From Mycolicibacterium grossiae (GTDB taxonomy: Bacteria > Actinomycetota > Actinomycetes > Mycobacteriales > Mycobacteriaceae), in NCBI RefSeq assembly GCF_008329645.1, contig NZ_CP043474.1, positions 2,108,001 to 2,172,000 on the forward strand: a stretch of 64,000 nucleotides of DNA, in the 5' to 3' direction. Below, piece by piece: positions 8,156 to 20,279 of this stretch (its first letter is position 1; every line of letters starts with the position of its first letter). The translations under genes and the position numbers were made by a program. The notes under the pieces were generated by a model. It did no database searches and had not been told where the DNA came from. It was given only the letters and a program-made list of their open reading frames with translations.

Positions 8156-11100
8156 TGGGCCTTTTCGGCCTGGTGCGATCCACCGCATCGCTGCCACTGC
8201 GCGTCCTCGACACCGGCGTCCGCACCACCGCGCTCGTCGCCACCGCCGGCGTCCACCTCGTCGGCGACACCACCCGCGCCGCGGCCGCCGGGCCCGCGTC
8301 GCTCGTCAACGCCGTCACCGACGTCGTCGCCGAACTCTTCGGCGGCGAATCCTCCCGCCGCTGTTGGCAGGGCGCAGAGCGGTGCTGGATCGAGGTCCGC
8401 GGCCTCGACGACGCCGCCCCCGACGGTGACCTGGCCCGCGCCGTGCGCGCGGCACTCGAGGGTTGCCGCGGCGTCGACTCCGTGAGCCTCAACCACCCGC
8501 TGTCCCGTGCGGTCGTCCACACCGACGGCACCGAGGTGCTCGAGGAGCTGTGCGAAGCCGTCGCGGCCGCCGAGGACCGTCTGGGTGCCCGACGAACCGA
8601 CGAGCCCATCGACCTGCCCGCCGACCCGATCGTCCTCGCGAGCAGCACGACGGCCGTCGGCGCCAACCTGGTCGGGCTGGCGGTCACCGTCGCCGGCCGC
8701 GCGCTGGCGTGGCCGCGCTTCGCCCCCGGCATGGCCGCGGCCGTCGCGTTCGTCGACTACCAGCCGCGCCTGCGGGCCCTGGTCGAGGAGTGGCTCGGCG
8801 ACTCGGCCGCCGACACCGCGCTGTCCCTGGCGGCCAGCATCGGCTATACCCTCGGGCAGCAGCCGACGTCGTTGGGCGTCGACCTGTTCATGCACCTCGT
8901 CCGGCTCGGCGAGACGCGTGCCGGTGCCCAGGCCTGGCTGGACCGCGAACCGGACCTCGCCGGACACGCCGACGCCGACGGGCTCGTTCGCTCCCGCGAG
9001 CGGCCGGTCCCGCTGCCGCTCGGCCCGGTGGAGAAGCACGGTGACCGCAGCGGCGTCGTGCAGGGCGTCGGCGCCGTCGGCCTCGGCGTCGCCACCGGCG
9101 GCATCAACGGTGCCGCCACCACCGCGCTCGTCGCGGCGCCGAAGGCGGCCCGCAACTCCCGCGAGGCCTTCGCCGGCACCCTCGGCCGCGGGCTCGCCGA
9201 ACACCACGGCGTGCTGCCGCTGAACTCCGACGCGCTGCGCATGCTGGACCGCGTCGACGCCGTCCTGGTCGACCCCCGGGCGCTGTGCACCGACGAGTTG
9301 CGGGTCGGCCGCATCCGCGGCGTCGCGGACCACCGCCGCGCCGAGGCGTGGCAATGGGCGCAGGACCGACTCGACGCGCTCGGCGCCGGCTGGCACGACG
9401 TGCCCTGGGCCGAGGGTCGGGTGCTGATCCGCCACGCCAACCATCCGCTCGCCCCGGCGCTGCTGCGCGAGGTGCGGCGCAGCGACGCCGCCGTCGTCTC
9501 GGTGGACGTCGCGGGCCTCGACGATCTGCGGCCCGCCTTCGACGACCTGCACGCCCACGACGGCGACCTCGACGCCGGCCTGGCCGACGCCGTGCGCGCG
9601 CTGCAGCGGGATGGCCGCACGGTCGCCGTGGTCTCCGTGGACGCCGCGCAGGCGATGGCCGACGCCGACGTCGCGATCGGCGTCACGGCCGACGGCGCCT
9701 GGTGGCACGCCGACCTCGTCGCCGCCGACCTGGCCGGTGTGTGGCGGATCCTGCACGCACTGCCGGCCGCCCGCCGGGCCAGTGAGCGCGGCGTCCAATT
9801 GGCTACCGGCGCTTCGCTTCTCGGCGCTCTTCTGATGGTTCCGGGTGTCCGCGGACGCGGTCCCGGGCCGGTGACCGTCGGCGCGGGCACCGGTGGCTGG
9901 ATCGGCTACCGCATGGCGCGCACGGTGCTCGCGGCCGAGGTTCCGGCCGAACGGCCGACGCGGGAGTGGCACGCGATGTCGGCGGAGCAGGTGCGCGACC
10001 TGCTCCCGGCGAGCGACCCGTCGGACCGGTTGCGCGACGCGCCGCGGCCGTCGCGGGTGCATCGCGCGGCGCGCGGCGTCGCGCCGGTGCGCGACAACCT
10101 GGCCGACTTCGCCTCGGCCATACGCGAGGAGCTGTCCGACCCGCTGACGCCGGTGCTGGCGATCGGCTCGGCGGCCAGCGCGGTGCTGGGCTCGCCGATC
10201 GACGCGATCCTGGTCGGCTCGGTCCTCACCGGCAACGCCGCGCTCGCGGCCGTGCAGCGGCTGCGCGCCGAACGCCTGCTGCACCGGCTGCTGGCGGTGC
10301 AGGACCCGCCGGCCCGGCTCGTGCTGGGTGACGACGGTGACGACTACGCGACCGCCGACGCGACGGCGCTGCGGCCCGGTGATGTCATCGAGGTCCGCCC
10401 GGGCGAGGTCGTGCCCGCCGACGCCCGGCTCGTCGAGGCGACCGACCTCGAGGTGGACGAGTCGTCGCTGACCGGTGAATCGCTGCCGGTGCCCAAGCGG
10501 CTTGCGGCCACGCCCGCGGCTGCGGTCGCCGAACGCGCGTGCATGATCCACGCGACGACGACGGTCGTCGCGGGCACCGCGGTGGCGATCGTGACCGCGG
10601 TGGGCGGGCAGACCGAGGCGCGGCGCGCCGAGCTGACCCCGGGTGCGCAGACCGACGCGATCGGCCTGCAGGCCCAGCTGAGCGAGCTGACGAACAAGGC
10701 GTGGCCGGTGAGCCTGGCAGGCGGCGGCGTCGTGACGGCGTTGAGCCTGCTGCGCCGCGGCAACCTGCGCCAGGCAATCAGCAGCGGCGTCGCGGTCAGC
10801 GTCGCCGCGGTACCGGAGGGGCTGCCGCTGGTGGCCACCCTCGCCCAGCAGGCGTCCGCACGGCGGCTGTCGGGGCTCGGCGCCCTGGTGCGCAGTCCCC
10901 GCTCGGTCGAGGCGCTCGGCCGCGTCGACGTCGTCTGCTTCGACAAGACCGGCACGCTCAGTGAGAACCGGTTGCGCGTGACGTCCGTCGACGCCCTCAA
11001 CGGCGAGGACCGCGACGGCGTGCTGCGCGCCGCCGTCCGGGCGACGCCCAGGGCCAACGGTGACGGGCACGAACACGCCACCGACGCCGCCGTGGCGGAG

Positions 11101-12615
11101 GCCGGTATCGACGTCGACGGCGTCGACGTGGACGCCGACGCGCACCTGCCGTTCCGCTCCGGCCGTCCGTTCTCGGCGTCGATCCACGGCACCCAGCTGA
11201 CGATCAAGGGTGCCCCCGAGATGCTGCTCGGCGCGACCGACGCCGACGCCACCGAGCGCGTCGCGGCGATGGCCGCGGACGGACTGCGCGTCCTGGCCGT
11301 CGCGACCCGCGAGCTGACCGACGCCCAGGTGCGGGATGCTCGCGCGGACGCCGATGCGTTCGACGAGCTGTGCCGTGGCGGCCTGCACCTGATCGGTCTG
11401 CTGGGCCTCGCGGACACCCCCCGTCCGGAGTCGGCGGCGGTGCTGGCCGGGCTCGCCGCACACGGCATCGAGGCTCGGCTGATCACCGGCGACCATCCCG
11501 TCACGGCGAGCGCCATCGCCGCCGAACTCGGTCTGCCCGTCACCCTCGACCAGGTCATCACCGGCAACGACTGGGAGGCGCTGTCGCGGCGCGACCAGGA
11601 GCGCGCCGTGCGCGAGCGGATCGTGTTCGCGCGGATGTCGCCCGAGCACAAGGTCCAGATCGTCGAGACGCTGCAGCGGCTGGACCGCGTGGTGGCGATG
11701 GTCGGCGACGGCGCCAACGACGCTGCGGCGATCCGGGCCGCCACCGTCGGGATCGGCGTTGCCGCCCGCGGCAGCGACCCCGCCCGCACCGCGGCGGACG
11801 TCATGCTGCTCGACGGCCGCATCGGAGCGCTGCTCGACGCGCTCGACGAGGGCAGGCAGCTGTGGCAGCGGGTGCAGGCCGCGGTGGCCGTGCTGCTCGG
11901 CGGCAACGCCGGCGAGGTCGGCTTCGCCATCCTCGGCACCGCGCTGACCGGGCGGGCGCCGCTCAACACCCGCCAACTGCTGCTGGTCAACATGCTCACC
12001 GACGCCTTGCCGGCGGCGGCGCTGGCGGTGAGCCGGCCGACGTCGTCGGCGTCCGGGGCGGGCAACGGTCCCGACGAGCGTGCGCTGTGGCGGACGGTCG
12101 GCGTGCGGGGCGCGACCACGGCGGGCGCGGCGACGGCCGCGTGGGCGATGGCCGGCGTGACCGGCCGCCCGCAGCGGGCGTCCACGGTGGCGCTGGTGGC
12201 TCTGGTGGCGACGCAGCTCGGTCAGACGCTGATCGATTCGCGCAGCCCGCTGGTCGTGGGTACGGCGCTGGGTTCACTCGCGGCGCTCGGCGCGCTGGTC
12301 AGCACGCCGGGCGTGAGTCAGCTGCTGGGCAGCACGCCGCTGGGCCCCGTGGGTTGGGCGCAGGCGCTGGGCACCGCGGCCGGCGCGACGGCGATCGCGG
12401 CGGTCGCCCCCCGCGTCCTCGCCCGGTCGGGCAGCGAAGCAGCGGGTCAGTCGTCGACTTCGAGCACTCCGACTCGCCAGAGCACGGCGTACAGCTCGCG
12501 CAACGGCCACGTCAACGCCGTGGTGACGACGTCCGTCAACGGATCGGAGCCCGCGGAAACAGCCACGTCTGCCACGCTGGGAGAAGCAGGCGACCGCACG
12601 TCGAATACGCCATGA
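8155..12615 (+). CDS. Giant P-type ATPase, CtpI-like cation transporter
   Basis: A 1486-residue P-type ATPase, far longer than the usual 650-950. The extra part is an N-terminal region of about 620 residues that includes a degenerate HMA-like fold (RVHT-type strand near residues 80-140) without a CxxC metal site. The core has TGES near residue 772, PEGLP near 887, phosphorylation site DKTGT near 929, KGAPEMLL in the N-domain, ITGDHP, and GDGANDAAAI near 1183. PEGLP in M4, in place of CPC, points away from soft-metal pumps and towards Ca/Mg/Na-type or unassigned pumps. The length and architecture match mycobacterial CtpI as I recall it. It is translationally coupled to the upstream gene. Confidence 0.88.
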   Translation: MGLFGLVRSTASLPLRVLDTGVRTTALVATAGVHLVGDTTRAAAAGPASLVNAVTDVVAELFGGESSRRCWQGAERCWIEVRGLDDAAPDGDLARAVRAALEGCRGVDSVSLNHPLSRAVVHTDGTEVLEELCEAVAAAEDRLGARRTDEPIDLPADPIVLASSTTAVGANLVGLAVTVAGRALAWPRFAPGMAAAVAFVDYQPRLRALVEEWLGDSAADTALSLAASIGYTLGQQPTSLGVDLFMHLVRLGETRAGAQAWLDREPDLAGHADADGLVRSRERPVPLPLGPVEKHGDRSGVVQGVGAVGLGVATGGINGAATTALVAAPKAARNSREAFAGTLGRGLAEHHGVLPLNSDALRMLDRVDAVLVDPRALCTDELRVGRIRGVADHRRAEAWQWAQDRLDALGAGWHDVPWAEGRVLIRHANHPLAPALLREVRRSDAAVVSVDVAGLDDLRPAFDDLHAHDGDLDAGLADAVRALQRDGRTVAVVSVDAAQAMADADVAIGVTADGAWWHADLVAADLAGVWRILHALPAARRASERGVQLATGASLLGALLMVPGVRGRGPGPVTVGAGTGGWIGYRMARTVLAAEVPAERPTREWHAMSAEQVRDLLPASDPSDRLRDAPRPSRVHRAARGVAPVRDNLADFASAIREELSDPLTPVLAIGSAASAVLGSPIDAILVGSVLTGNAALAAVQRLRAERLLHRLLAVQDPPARLVLGDDGDDYATADATALRPGDVIEVRPGEVVPADARLVEATDLEVDESSLTGESLPVPKRLAATPAAAVAERACMIHATTTVVAGTAVAIVTAVGGQTEARRAELTPGAQTDAIGLQAQLSELTNKAWPVSLAGGGVVTALSLLRRGNLRQAISSGVAVSVAAVPEGLPLVATLAQQASARRLSGLGALVRSPRSVEALGRVDVVCFDKTGTLSENRLRVTSVDALNGEDRDGVLRAAVRATPRANGDGHEHATDAAVAEAGIDVDGVDVDADAHLPFRSGRPFSASIHGTQLTIKGAPEMLLGATDADATERVAAMAADGLRVLAVATRELTDAQVRDARADADAFDELCRGGLHLIGLLGLADTPRPESAAVLAGLAAHGIEARLITGDHPVTASAIAAELGLPVTLDQVITGNDWEALSRRDQERAVRERIVFARMSPEHKVQIVETLQRLDRVVAMVGDGANDAAAIRAATVGIGVAARGSDPARTAADVMLLDGRIGALLDALDEGRQLWQRVQAAVAVLLGGNAGEVGFAILGTALTGRAPLNTRQLLLVNMLTDALPAAALAVSRPTSSASGAGNGPDERALWRTVGVRGATTAGAATAAWAMAGVTGRPQRASTVALVALVATQLGQTLIDSRSPLVVGTALGSLAALGALVSTPGVSQLLGSTPLGPVGWAQALGTAAGATAIAAVAPRVLARSGSEAAGQSSTSSTPTRQSTAYSSRNGHVNAVVTTSVNGSEPAETATSATLGEAGDRTSNTP

Positions 12616-12629
12616 CGAGGAGATGACGA

Positions 12630-14050
<1,421 letters not shown>

Positions 14051-14096
14051 TCAACCATGACGTCGGGCTGATAACCGCTTTCGTTACGGTCAATCC

Positions 14097-16861
14097 TTAC
14101 GATTCCGTCATGTCCTCGCGGAAGCGCAGCGCGAGCTGGGCGCGCGACCGGATGCCGAGCTTGCGGTAGATCTGCGTCATCCTCGCCTCGACGGTCTTCG
14201 GGCTGACCAGCAGCGTCTTCGCCACGTCCCGATTGGTGAGCCCGCGGGCCACCAGTTCGGCGATCGCGCGTTCCTGCTCGGTCAGTCCGCGGTCCGTCGC
14301 GGGGTGCAGCCGTTCCCGCTCGACACGGGCGCGGTCGGCCCATGCGGTCGCACCCATGCGCTCGAACTCGGCGAGGCACGCCGCCAGCGTGTCCTCCGCC
14401 TCGGGGTGACGCCGGCGCCGCTGCAACTCGCCGAGCAGCAGCTGCGTCCTGGCCCGTTCGAAGGGCAGCGGCAACCGGTCGTGCACCGCCATTGCGTCGG
14501 TCGCGACGTGACGTCGCCGCGCGCGGCGAGGCACATCGCGCGGGCCCGCAGGCCGGCGGCCACGAGCCGCGGCCGGGACAACCGGTGACCGGCGCGCTCG
14601 AGCGCGACGATCAGCGGCTCGGCCTCCGACGTACGACCCAGTCCGATCAACGCCTCGACCGCGTCGGGCACCCACCACAGGTTGGGGACGTCACCGCCGC
14701 CGGGCAGCTGCGCGACCATGGCGAGCAGCGGCGCGTGCACGGCATGGGCGGCCGCGTAGTCCGCCACCGAGACGTCGGCGAAGGCCCGGAGCAGGGCGGG
14801 CCACGCCGCGAGGTGCGGTGTCCTACCACGGTCGGCCAGCTCCATGGCCTCGGCGGCGTCGGCGCGGACCCCGGACAGGTCGCCGGTATGGGCGGCCACC
14901 ATGGCGCGCAGCGTCAGCGCGATGATGCGGATGAGGTCACCGCCGGCCATCTCGGCGCGGACCATGTTCTCCTCGGCGGTGCGGCGGGCGCGCGCGAAGT
15001 CCCCGCGCCACACGTCGATGAGCGTCGCGTGCCCCGCCATCGCCATGACGTCGTTCTCTGCGCCGCGCGCGACGCAGCGCCGCTGCAGGTCGGCCGCCGC
15101 CGCGGACGCCTCGTCGAGGTCGCCGATCCAACCCCGGATGAAGACGTTGACCGCGCTGGCCCGCAGCCCGAACAGCACGTCGGCGTCCGGGTCCTCCGCG
15201 TCCAGGGCGCGCGCGAGGGCGGCGGTGTCGACGCCGCGGCCGAGGTGGAACTCGGCGGTGACGCGCATGGCCAGGGCCTGGCTGAGGAGCGACGGCTCGC
15301 CGACGTCCTCGGCCAGCCGAACCGCCTCGGTGATGCAGTCCATCGCCGCGCCGTGCGCACCGCTCTGGAAGTGCGCGAAGGCCAGCAGGGTCATGGTGGC
15401 CGACCGGGTGGCGGGGTCCGCGGCGCCCTCGGCGAGCGCCCGTTCGACGAGGCGCGCGGCGGCGGCGAACGAGTCGGCGTAGACGTACACCCGTGCGAGC
15501 TGATTCAGTGCCCGGGCGCGCACCGGCCCGGCCGGCAGGTCGGCGATCACGCCGTCCAGCAGCCGTTCCGCGCGGTCCAGGCTGCCGGCCCGGAAGTGGT
15601 GGTCGGCGGCGAGCAGTCGTCGCTCCGGATCGGTGCCGTCGAAGCCGATGGCCAGGTCGAGCAGTTCGGCGGCGGCCGCGGGCGCGCCCCGGGCGCGGGC
15701 GCTCGCCGCCGCGTCGTCGAGCGCCCCCACGATCGCGGTGTCCGCGGTGGTCGACGACAGGGCCAGATGTCGGGCCCGCGGTTCCGGCGCCTCGACGATC
15801 CGGGCGAGGCGCGCGTGCAGTGCCCGACGGCGGTCGGCACCGGCCAGGTCGTAGACGCCGCGCGCCAGCAGGGGATGGGTGAACCGGATGCGGTCGCCGT
15901 CCAGGGCGACGACGCCGTCGTCCTCGGGTTGGGCGAGCAGGTCCTCGACCTCGTCGGCGGTGCGGTCGCCGACGGCGGCCACCAGGTCGATGGTCGGCGC
16001 ATGGGCGGTCGTGGCCGCCAGCAGGACGTCACGGGTGGCGGCGGAATAGGCGGTGAGGCGCGTCGCGACCAGCTCGGCGAGCGACGGCGGCAGCTCCGCA
16101 TCGCCGGACGCGTCGTGGCCGGCCATGGAGCGCGCGAGTTCCAGTGCGTAAAAGGGGTTTCCGCCGGACAGCTCGGCGATGCGGGTGACGGTGGCGTGCG
16201 AGAAGCGCCCGCCGAGATGCGCGACGAGCACCTCCCGCAGCCCGACCGGACCCAGGGGACGGACCCGCAGCCGTGTGGTGCCCGGCGGCCCGTCGACCTG
16301 CAGGCCGGCGGTCGCGCGGGTGCGGTCCCCGTCGGTGCGTTCGGCTACCAGGACGCCGACCCGGCCGCGGAGGCGGCGCACGCCGAAGGCCACCACGGCG
16401 CGGCTGGAGGCGTCGAGCCACTGCGCGTCGTCGATCGCGACCAGGACAGGCGCATCGGCCGACAGGTGCGCGGCGAGGGCCAGGAACGCCGAGGCGAGCA
16501 CGCGCTCGTCGGTGGCCGGACCGGTGTCACCCGCACGCTCGAGCACGCGGTGCAGTGCCATGCGTTGAATCGGAGTCAGGTGTTCGACGTCGACGAGGTC
16601 CACGCCGAACTCGAGGTTCTCGAGCAGATCGGCGAGCACGCCGTAGGCCAGCCGGCTGCGCGTCTGCTCGGCCCGTGCGGTCAGGACGCGGAAGCCGCGG
16701 CTGCGCGCCTCGGCCACCGCATGCTGCCACACCGTGGTCTTGCCGATCCCGGCCTCGCCCTCGACGACGAGGACCGCCGGGCGCATGGTCGCGAGCTGGA
16801 GGAAGTCCTCGACTGCGCGGGACTCGACCGGCCGCTGCGGCATCCCCAGGTGTTGCGCCAT
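14097..16861 (-). pseudogene. LuxR-family large ATP-binding regulator, split by a frameshift
   Basis: An intact frame from 16861 gives a LAL-type regulator. It has an N-terminal Walker A GEAGIGKTT near residues 35-43, a Walker B-like VLVAIDDAQWLD, then a long TPR-like helical region. Near 14505-14515 the frame changes. The correct sequence continues in the next frame (HDRLPLPFERARTQLLLGEL) to a LuxR helix-turn-helix (LTEQERAIAELVARGLTNRDVAKTLL) ending at 14097. Read straight, the product stops at 14282 without its DNA-binding domain. GACGT is tandemly duplicated exactly at the break. The rejoined protein would be about 920 residues. It precedes the Ag85-family gene on the same strand. Confidence 0.85.
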
Positions 16862-16952
16862 CGATCAGCTCGGCAGACGATCTCGCGTGCCTACCCCCAC
16901 CCGTCCCCCTTCACCCGCACGAACCCCGCGTTGCGTGTACCCCGTCGGCGGG

Positions 16953-18182
16953 TCAGCTGAACGGCGGCCGCCCGTCGAGCCGGGCCGACCCGGCCCCGGC
17001 GCGCCGCCACACCCGGGCGATCCAGTCGTCGTCCTCGTCGGTGACGAGGTTGCCCATCACCCGCACCGCGAGGCTCATCAGCGCGTGCGAGCGCATGCCG
17101 ACCGGCCCGGCCAGCGGCAGGAAACGGGGGATGGTCAGCAGCAGCGCCAGCCGCCGCGCCACCGAGAAGCCGTGCGCGTAGTGCCGGCGCAGCTCGGCCG
17201 GCCAGGCGTCGGTGTAGTCGGCGCGGGAGGTGCCGCTGCCGAGCATCTCCGCGGCGAGCCGACCGGTCTCCAGGCCGTAGTCGATGCCCTCGCCGTTGAG
17301 CGGATTGACGCACGCGGCCGCGTCGCCGACGAGCATCCAGTTGGGTCCCGCGACGCCGGACACCGCGCCGCCCATCGGCAGCAGCGCGGACAGCGCGGCA
17401 CGCGGCTCGCCGTCGAAGCCCCACTCCGCGCGCCGCAGCCCGGCGTAGTAGGCGAGCAGCGGCCGCAGCGCGGCGTCGGCGGGGCGCTTGGTGGTCGCCA
17501 GCGCGCCGACGCCGATGTTGGCCTCGCCGTTGCCGAGCGGGAAGATCCAGCCGTAGCCGGGCAGCACCTCGTCGGCGGGGGAGCGCAGCTCGAGGTGCGA
17601 GGTGATCCACGGCTCGGAGGCGCGCGGCGTGGCGACGTAGGCGCGGATCGCGACGCCGTACACCGTCTCCTGGTGCCAGGTGCGACCGAGCGCGCGTCCC
17701 AGCGTCGAGCGGGCGCCGTCGGCCACGACGAGGTCGACGCAGCCCACCTCGGTGCCGTCGTCGAGCGTCACCGAAGTCACCCGGCCCGACGAGTCATGGT
17801 CGACGGCAACGGCTTTCGCGCCGAGACGCATGGTGGCGCCGTCGTCGGCGGCGACCGACCGGATGCGGTCGTCGAGTTCGGTGCGCGGCACGGCGCTGCT
17901 CACCGGCGGGAACGACGGACCGGGCCAGGGCACCTCGACGTCGGCGCCGAAGCCCGACATCCGCAGTCCGTGGTGCCGGATGCGACCGTCGAGCCAGTCG
18001 CCCAGCCCGAGCTGCCGGAGTTCGGCGACTGCCCGTGGGGTCAGACCGTCGCCGCAGGCCTTGTCGCGAGGGAACCGCTGGCTGTCGACGACCAGGACGT
18101 CGCGTCCGGCGCGCGCCGCCCACGCGGCGGCCGCGGAGCCCGCCGGTCCGGCGCCGACCACCACCACGTCATGGGTCGTCAT
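16953..18182 (-). CDS. menJ: Menaquinone reductase (geranylgeranyl reductase family)
   Basis: This 409-residue flavoprotein opens with the dinucleotide-binding motif VVVVGAGPAGSAAA. It carries the geranylgeranyl reductase signature PRDKACGDGLTPRAV near residue 37 and a second FAD motif (NWMLVGDAAACVNPLNGEGIDYGLETG) near residues 280-306. In M. tuberculosis the orthologue (Rv0561c) saturates one isoprene double bond of the menaquinone-9 side chain to give MK-9(II-H2). Membrane association is expected because the substrate is lipidic. It faces the polyprenyl diphosphate synthase divergently across 59 bases, which ties side-chain synthesis and reduction together. Confidence 0.92.
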   Translation of the reverse strand: MTTHDVVVVGAGPAGSAAAAWAARAGRDVLVVDSQRFPRDKACGDGLTPRAVAELRQLGLGDWLDGRIRHHGLRMSGFGADVEVPWPGPSFPPVSSAVPRTELDDRIRSVAADDGATMRLGAKAVAVDHDSSGRVTSVTLDDGTEVGCVDLVVADGARSTLGRALGRTWHQETVYGVAIRAYVATPRASEPWITSHLELRSPADEVLPGYGWIFPLGNGEANIGVGALATTKRPADAALRPLLAYYAGLRRAEWGFDGEPRAALSALLPMGGAVSGVAGPNWMLVGDAAACVNPLNGEGIDYGLETGRLAAEMLGSGTSRADYTDAWPAELRRHYAHGFSVARRLALLLTIPRFLPLAGPVGMRSHALMSLAVRVMGNLVTDEDDDWIARVWRRAGAGSARLDGRPPFS

Positions 18183-18229
18183 AGTCCGGTCACTCCGCTC
18201 CTACCTGCCAGCTTGCCCCCGGTCCACAG

Positions 18230-18235
18230 TATGTT
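18230..18235 (+). promoter_or_regulatory. Probable -10 element of a leaderless prenyl synthase transcript
   Basis: TATGTT fits TANNNT and ends six bases before the ATG at 18242. There is no Shine-Dalgarno sequence before that ATG, so a leaderless mRNA is likely. No convincing -35 is visible. Confidence 0.5.
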
Positions 18236-18241
18236 GGTGCC

Positions 18242-19249
18242 ATGAGGACACCGGCGACCGTGGTCGCAGGCGTGGACTTCGGCGATGCTGATTTCGCTGC
18301 GCGGGTGCGCGACGGAGTGGCACGCGTCGAGGACCTGATGGCCACCGAGCTGGGCAAGGCCGACGAGCTGATGGCCGAGGCCGTGCAGCACCTGTTCCAG
18401 GCGGGCGGCAAGCGCTTCCGGCCGCTGTTCACCGTGCTGTCCGCGCAGCTCGGCCCCGAGCCCGACGCGTGGCAGGTGACCGTGGCGGGCGCGGTGATCG
18501 AGCTGGTGCACCTCGCGACGCTGTACCACGACGACGTCATGGACGAGGCGCAGGTGCGCCGCGGCGCCGACAGCGCCAACGCCCGGTGGGGCAACAACAT
18601 CGCGATCCTGGCCGGCGACTACCTGTTCGCGACCGCGTCGCGCCTGGTGTCCCGGCTCGGGCCGGAGGCGGTCCGCATCATCGCCGACACCTTCGCCGAG
18701 CTGGTCACCGGCCAGATGCGCGAGACCCGCGGCGCTGCCGACCAGGTCGACTCCGTCGACCACTACCTCAAGGTGGTCTACGAGAAGACTGCCTGCCTCA
18801 TCGCCGCGTCGGGTCGCTTCGGTGCGACGTTCTCCGGCTCCGACGCCGAGCAGATCGAGCGGCTGGCGCGCCTGGGCGGCATCGTCGGCACCGTCTTCCA
18901 GATCTCCGACGACATCATCGACATCGACAGCGACCCCGACGAGTCGGGCAAGGTGCCGGGCACCGACCTGCGGGAGGGCGTGCACACGCTGCCGGTGCTG
19001 TACGCCCTGCGCGACACCGGGCCGGACGCCGACCGGTTGCGGACGCTGCTGGCCGGTCCGGTGGAGGACGACGCCGACGTGGCCGAGGCGCTGGCGCTGC
19101 TGCGGGCCTCGCGCGGCATCGCCCAGGCGAAGGAGACGGTGGCCAAGTACGCCGCCGACGCCCGCGCCGAACTGGAGCACCTCCCTGCCGGTCCCGGGCG
19201 CGACGCGCTGGCGGGGCTGATCTCCTACACCGTCACGCGCCACGGCTGA
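18242..19249 (+). CDS. Polyprenyl diphosphate synthase (GrcC1-like)
   Basis: A 335-residue trans-isoprenyl diphosphate synthase. The first aspartate-rich motif DDVMD is at residues 97-101, with GGKRFRP before it (isopentenyl diphosphate-binding region). The second, DDIID, is near 223-227. Other landmarks are GDYLFATAS, and KTACLIAASGRFGA. It extends isoprenyl chains; given its neighbours the product is most likely the menaquinone side chain (Rv0562 is annotated grcC1). The ATG has no ribosome-binding site and probably lies at the transcript start. htpX follows on the same strand after 78 bases. Confidence 0.92.
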   Translation: MRTPATVVAGVDFGDADFAARVRDGVARVEDLMATELGKADELMAEAVQHLFQAGGKRFRPLFTVLSAQLGPEPDAWQVTVAGAVIELVHLATLYHDDVMDEAQVRRGADSANARWGNNIAILAGDYLFATASRLVSRLGPEAVRIIADTFAELVTGQMRETRGAADQVDSVDHYLKVVYEKTACLIAASGRFGATFSGSDAEQIERLARLGGIVGTVFQISDDIIDIDSDPDESGKVPGTDLREGVHTLPVLYALRDTGPDADRLRTLLAGPVEDDADVAEALALLRASRGIAQAKETVAKYAADARAELEHLPAGPGRDALAGLISYTVTRHG

Positions 19250-19327
19250 GCGTTCCGGAACCCGGACGCCCCCGTCGCGCGTTCTGATGAGCGAGTACCC
19301 GCACCCGAGGCGCCTAGGAGGTTGTCG

Positions 19328-20206
19328 ATGACCTGGCATCCGCACGCGAACCGCGTCAAGACGTTCATGCTGCTCGTCGGCTTCTCCGCCCTGATCGTGT
19401 TCGTCGGTGCCCTGTTCGGTCGCAACGTGATGTTCCTGGCGGTGCTGTTCGCCGTCGGCATGAACGCCTACGTCTACTTCAACAGCGACAAGATGGCACT
19501 GCGCGCGATGCACGCCCAGCCGGTCACCGAGCTGCAGGCGCCCGCGATGTACCGCATCGTGCGCGAGCTCGCCAACGCCGCGCACCAGCCGATGCCGCGG
19601 CTCTACATCAGCGACACCGACGCCCCGAACGCCTTCGCCACGGGCCGCAACCCGCGCAACGCGGCGGTGTGCTGCACGACCGGCATCCTGCGCATCCTCG
19701 ACGAGCGCGAACTACGCGCCGTGCTGGGCCACGAGCTGTCGCACGTCTACAACCGCGACATCCTCATCTCCTGCGTGGCGGGCGCCATGGCGTCGGTGAT
19801 CACCGCGCTGGCCAACCTCGCCTTCTTCGCGAGCATGTTCGGCGGCAACCGCGAGGGCGGCACCAACCCGTTCGCGATCCTGCTGGTGTCGCTGCTCGGC
19901 CCGATCGCCGCCACCGTCATCCGGCTGGCGGTGTCCCGGTCGCGGGAGTACCAGGCCGACCAGTCCGGTGCCGAGCTGACCGGTGATCCGCTGGCGCTGG
20001 CCAGCGCACTGCGCAAGATCAGCCGCGGAGTGGAGGCGGCCCCGCTGCCGCCCGAACCGCAACTGGCGGACCAGGCGCACCTCATGATCGCCAACCCGTT
20101 CCGGGCCGGCGAGAAGATCGGCAAGCTGTTCTCCACCCATCCGCCGATCGCCGACCGCATCGCGCGGCTGGAGGCGATGGCCGGCCGCGATCCGGGGCAC
20201 TTCTGA
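19328..20206 (+). CDS. htpX: Membrane-bound zinc metalloprotease HtpX
   Basis: A 292-residue M48-family protease of membrane quality control. The zinc-binding HELSH motif lies at residues 135-139 ([13 protein letters not shown]), with the third ligand region in [11 protein letters not shown]. Two hydrophobic segments near residues 13-30 and 32-50 precede the catalytic domain, and two more flank residues 155-205. The start is ATG 19328, six bases after a perfect AGGAGG; the TTG at 19322 lies directly against that site and cannot be used. The position matches Rv0563. Confidence 0.95.
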   Translation: MTWHPHANRVKTFMLLVGFSALIVFVGALFGRNVMFLAVLFAVGMNAYVYFNSDKMALRAMHAQPVTELQAPAMYRIVRELANAAHQPMPRLYISDTDAPNAFATGRNPRNAAVCCTTGILRILDERELRAVLGHELSHVYNRDILISCVAGAMASVITALANLAFFASMFGGNREGGTNPFAILLVSLLGPIAATVIRLAVSRSREYQADQSGAELTGDPLALASALRKISRGVEAAPLPPEPQLADQAHLMIANPFRAGEKIGKLFSTHPPIADRIARLEAMAGRDPGHF

Positions 20207-20267
20207 CCGGTGGCGGTTAGCCGGTGGCGGGTGTGACGGTAGGGGTGCGCCCACCGAAGGCCTGCTC

Positions 20268-20273
20268 TACTCT
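20268..20273 (+). promoter_or_regulatory. Probable -10 element of a leaderless transcript
   Basis: TACTCT (TANNNT) ends six bases before the GTG at 20280 and no Shine-Dalgarno sequence precedes that GTG. The geometry equals that upstream of the prenyl synthase. Confidence 0.45.
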
Positions 20274-20279
20274 GATCGC

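Noticed and set aside
8152..11976. A 1274-codon open frame antisense to the CtpI-like ATPase
   Set aside because: It is a GC-frame shadow: Arg/Gly/His-rich, no domain, while the plus strand has every P-type ATPase motif.
19322..19327. TTG start for htpX
   Set aside because: It directly abuts the AGGAGG site; ATG 19328 has correct spacing.
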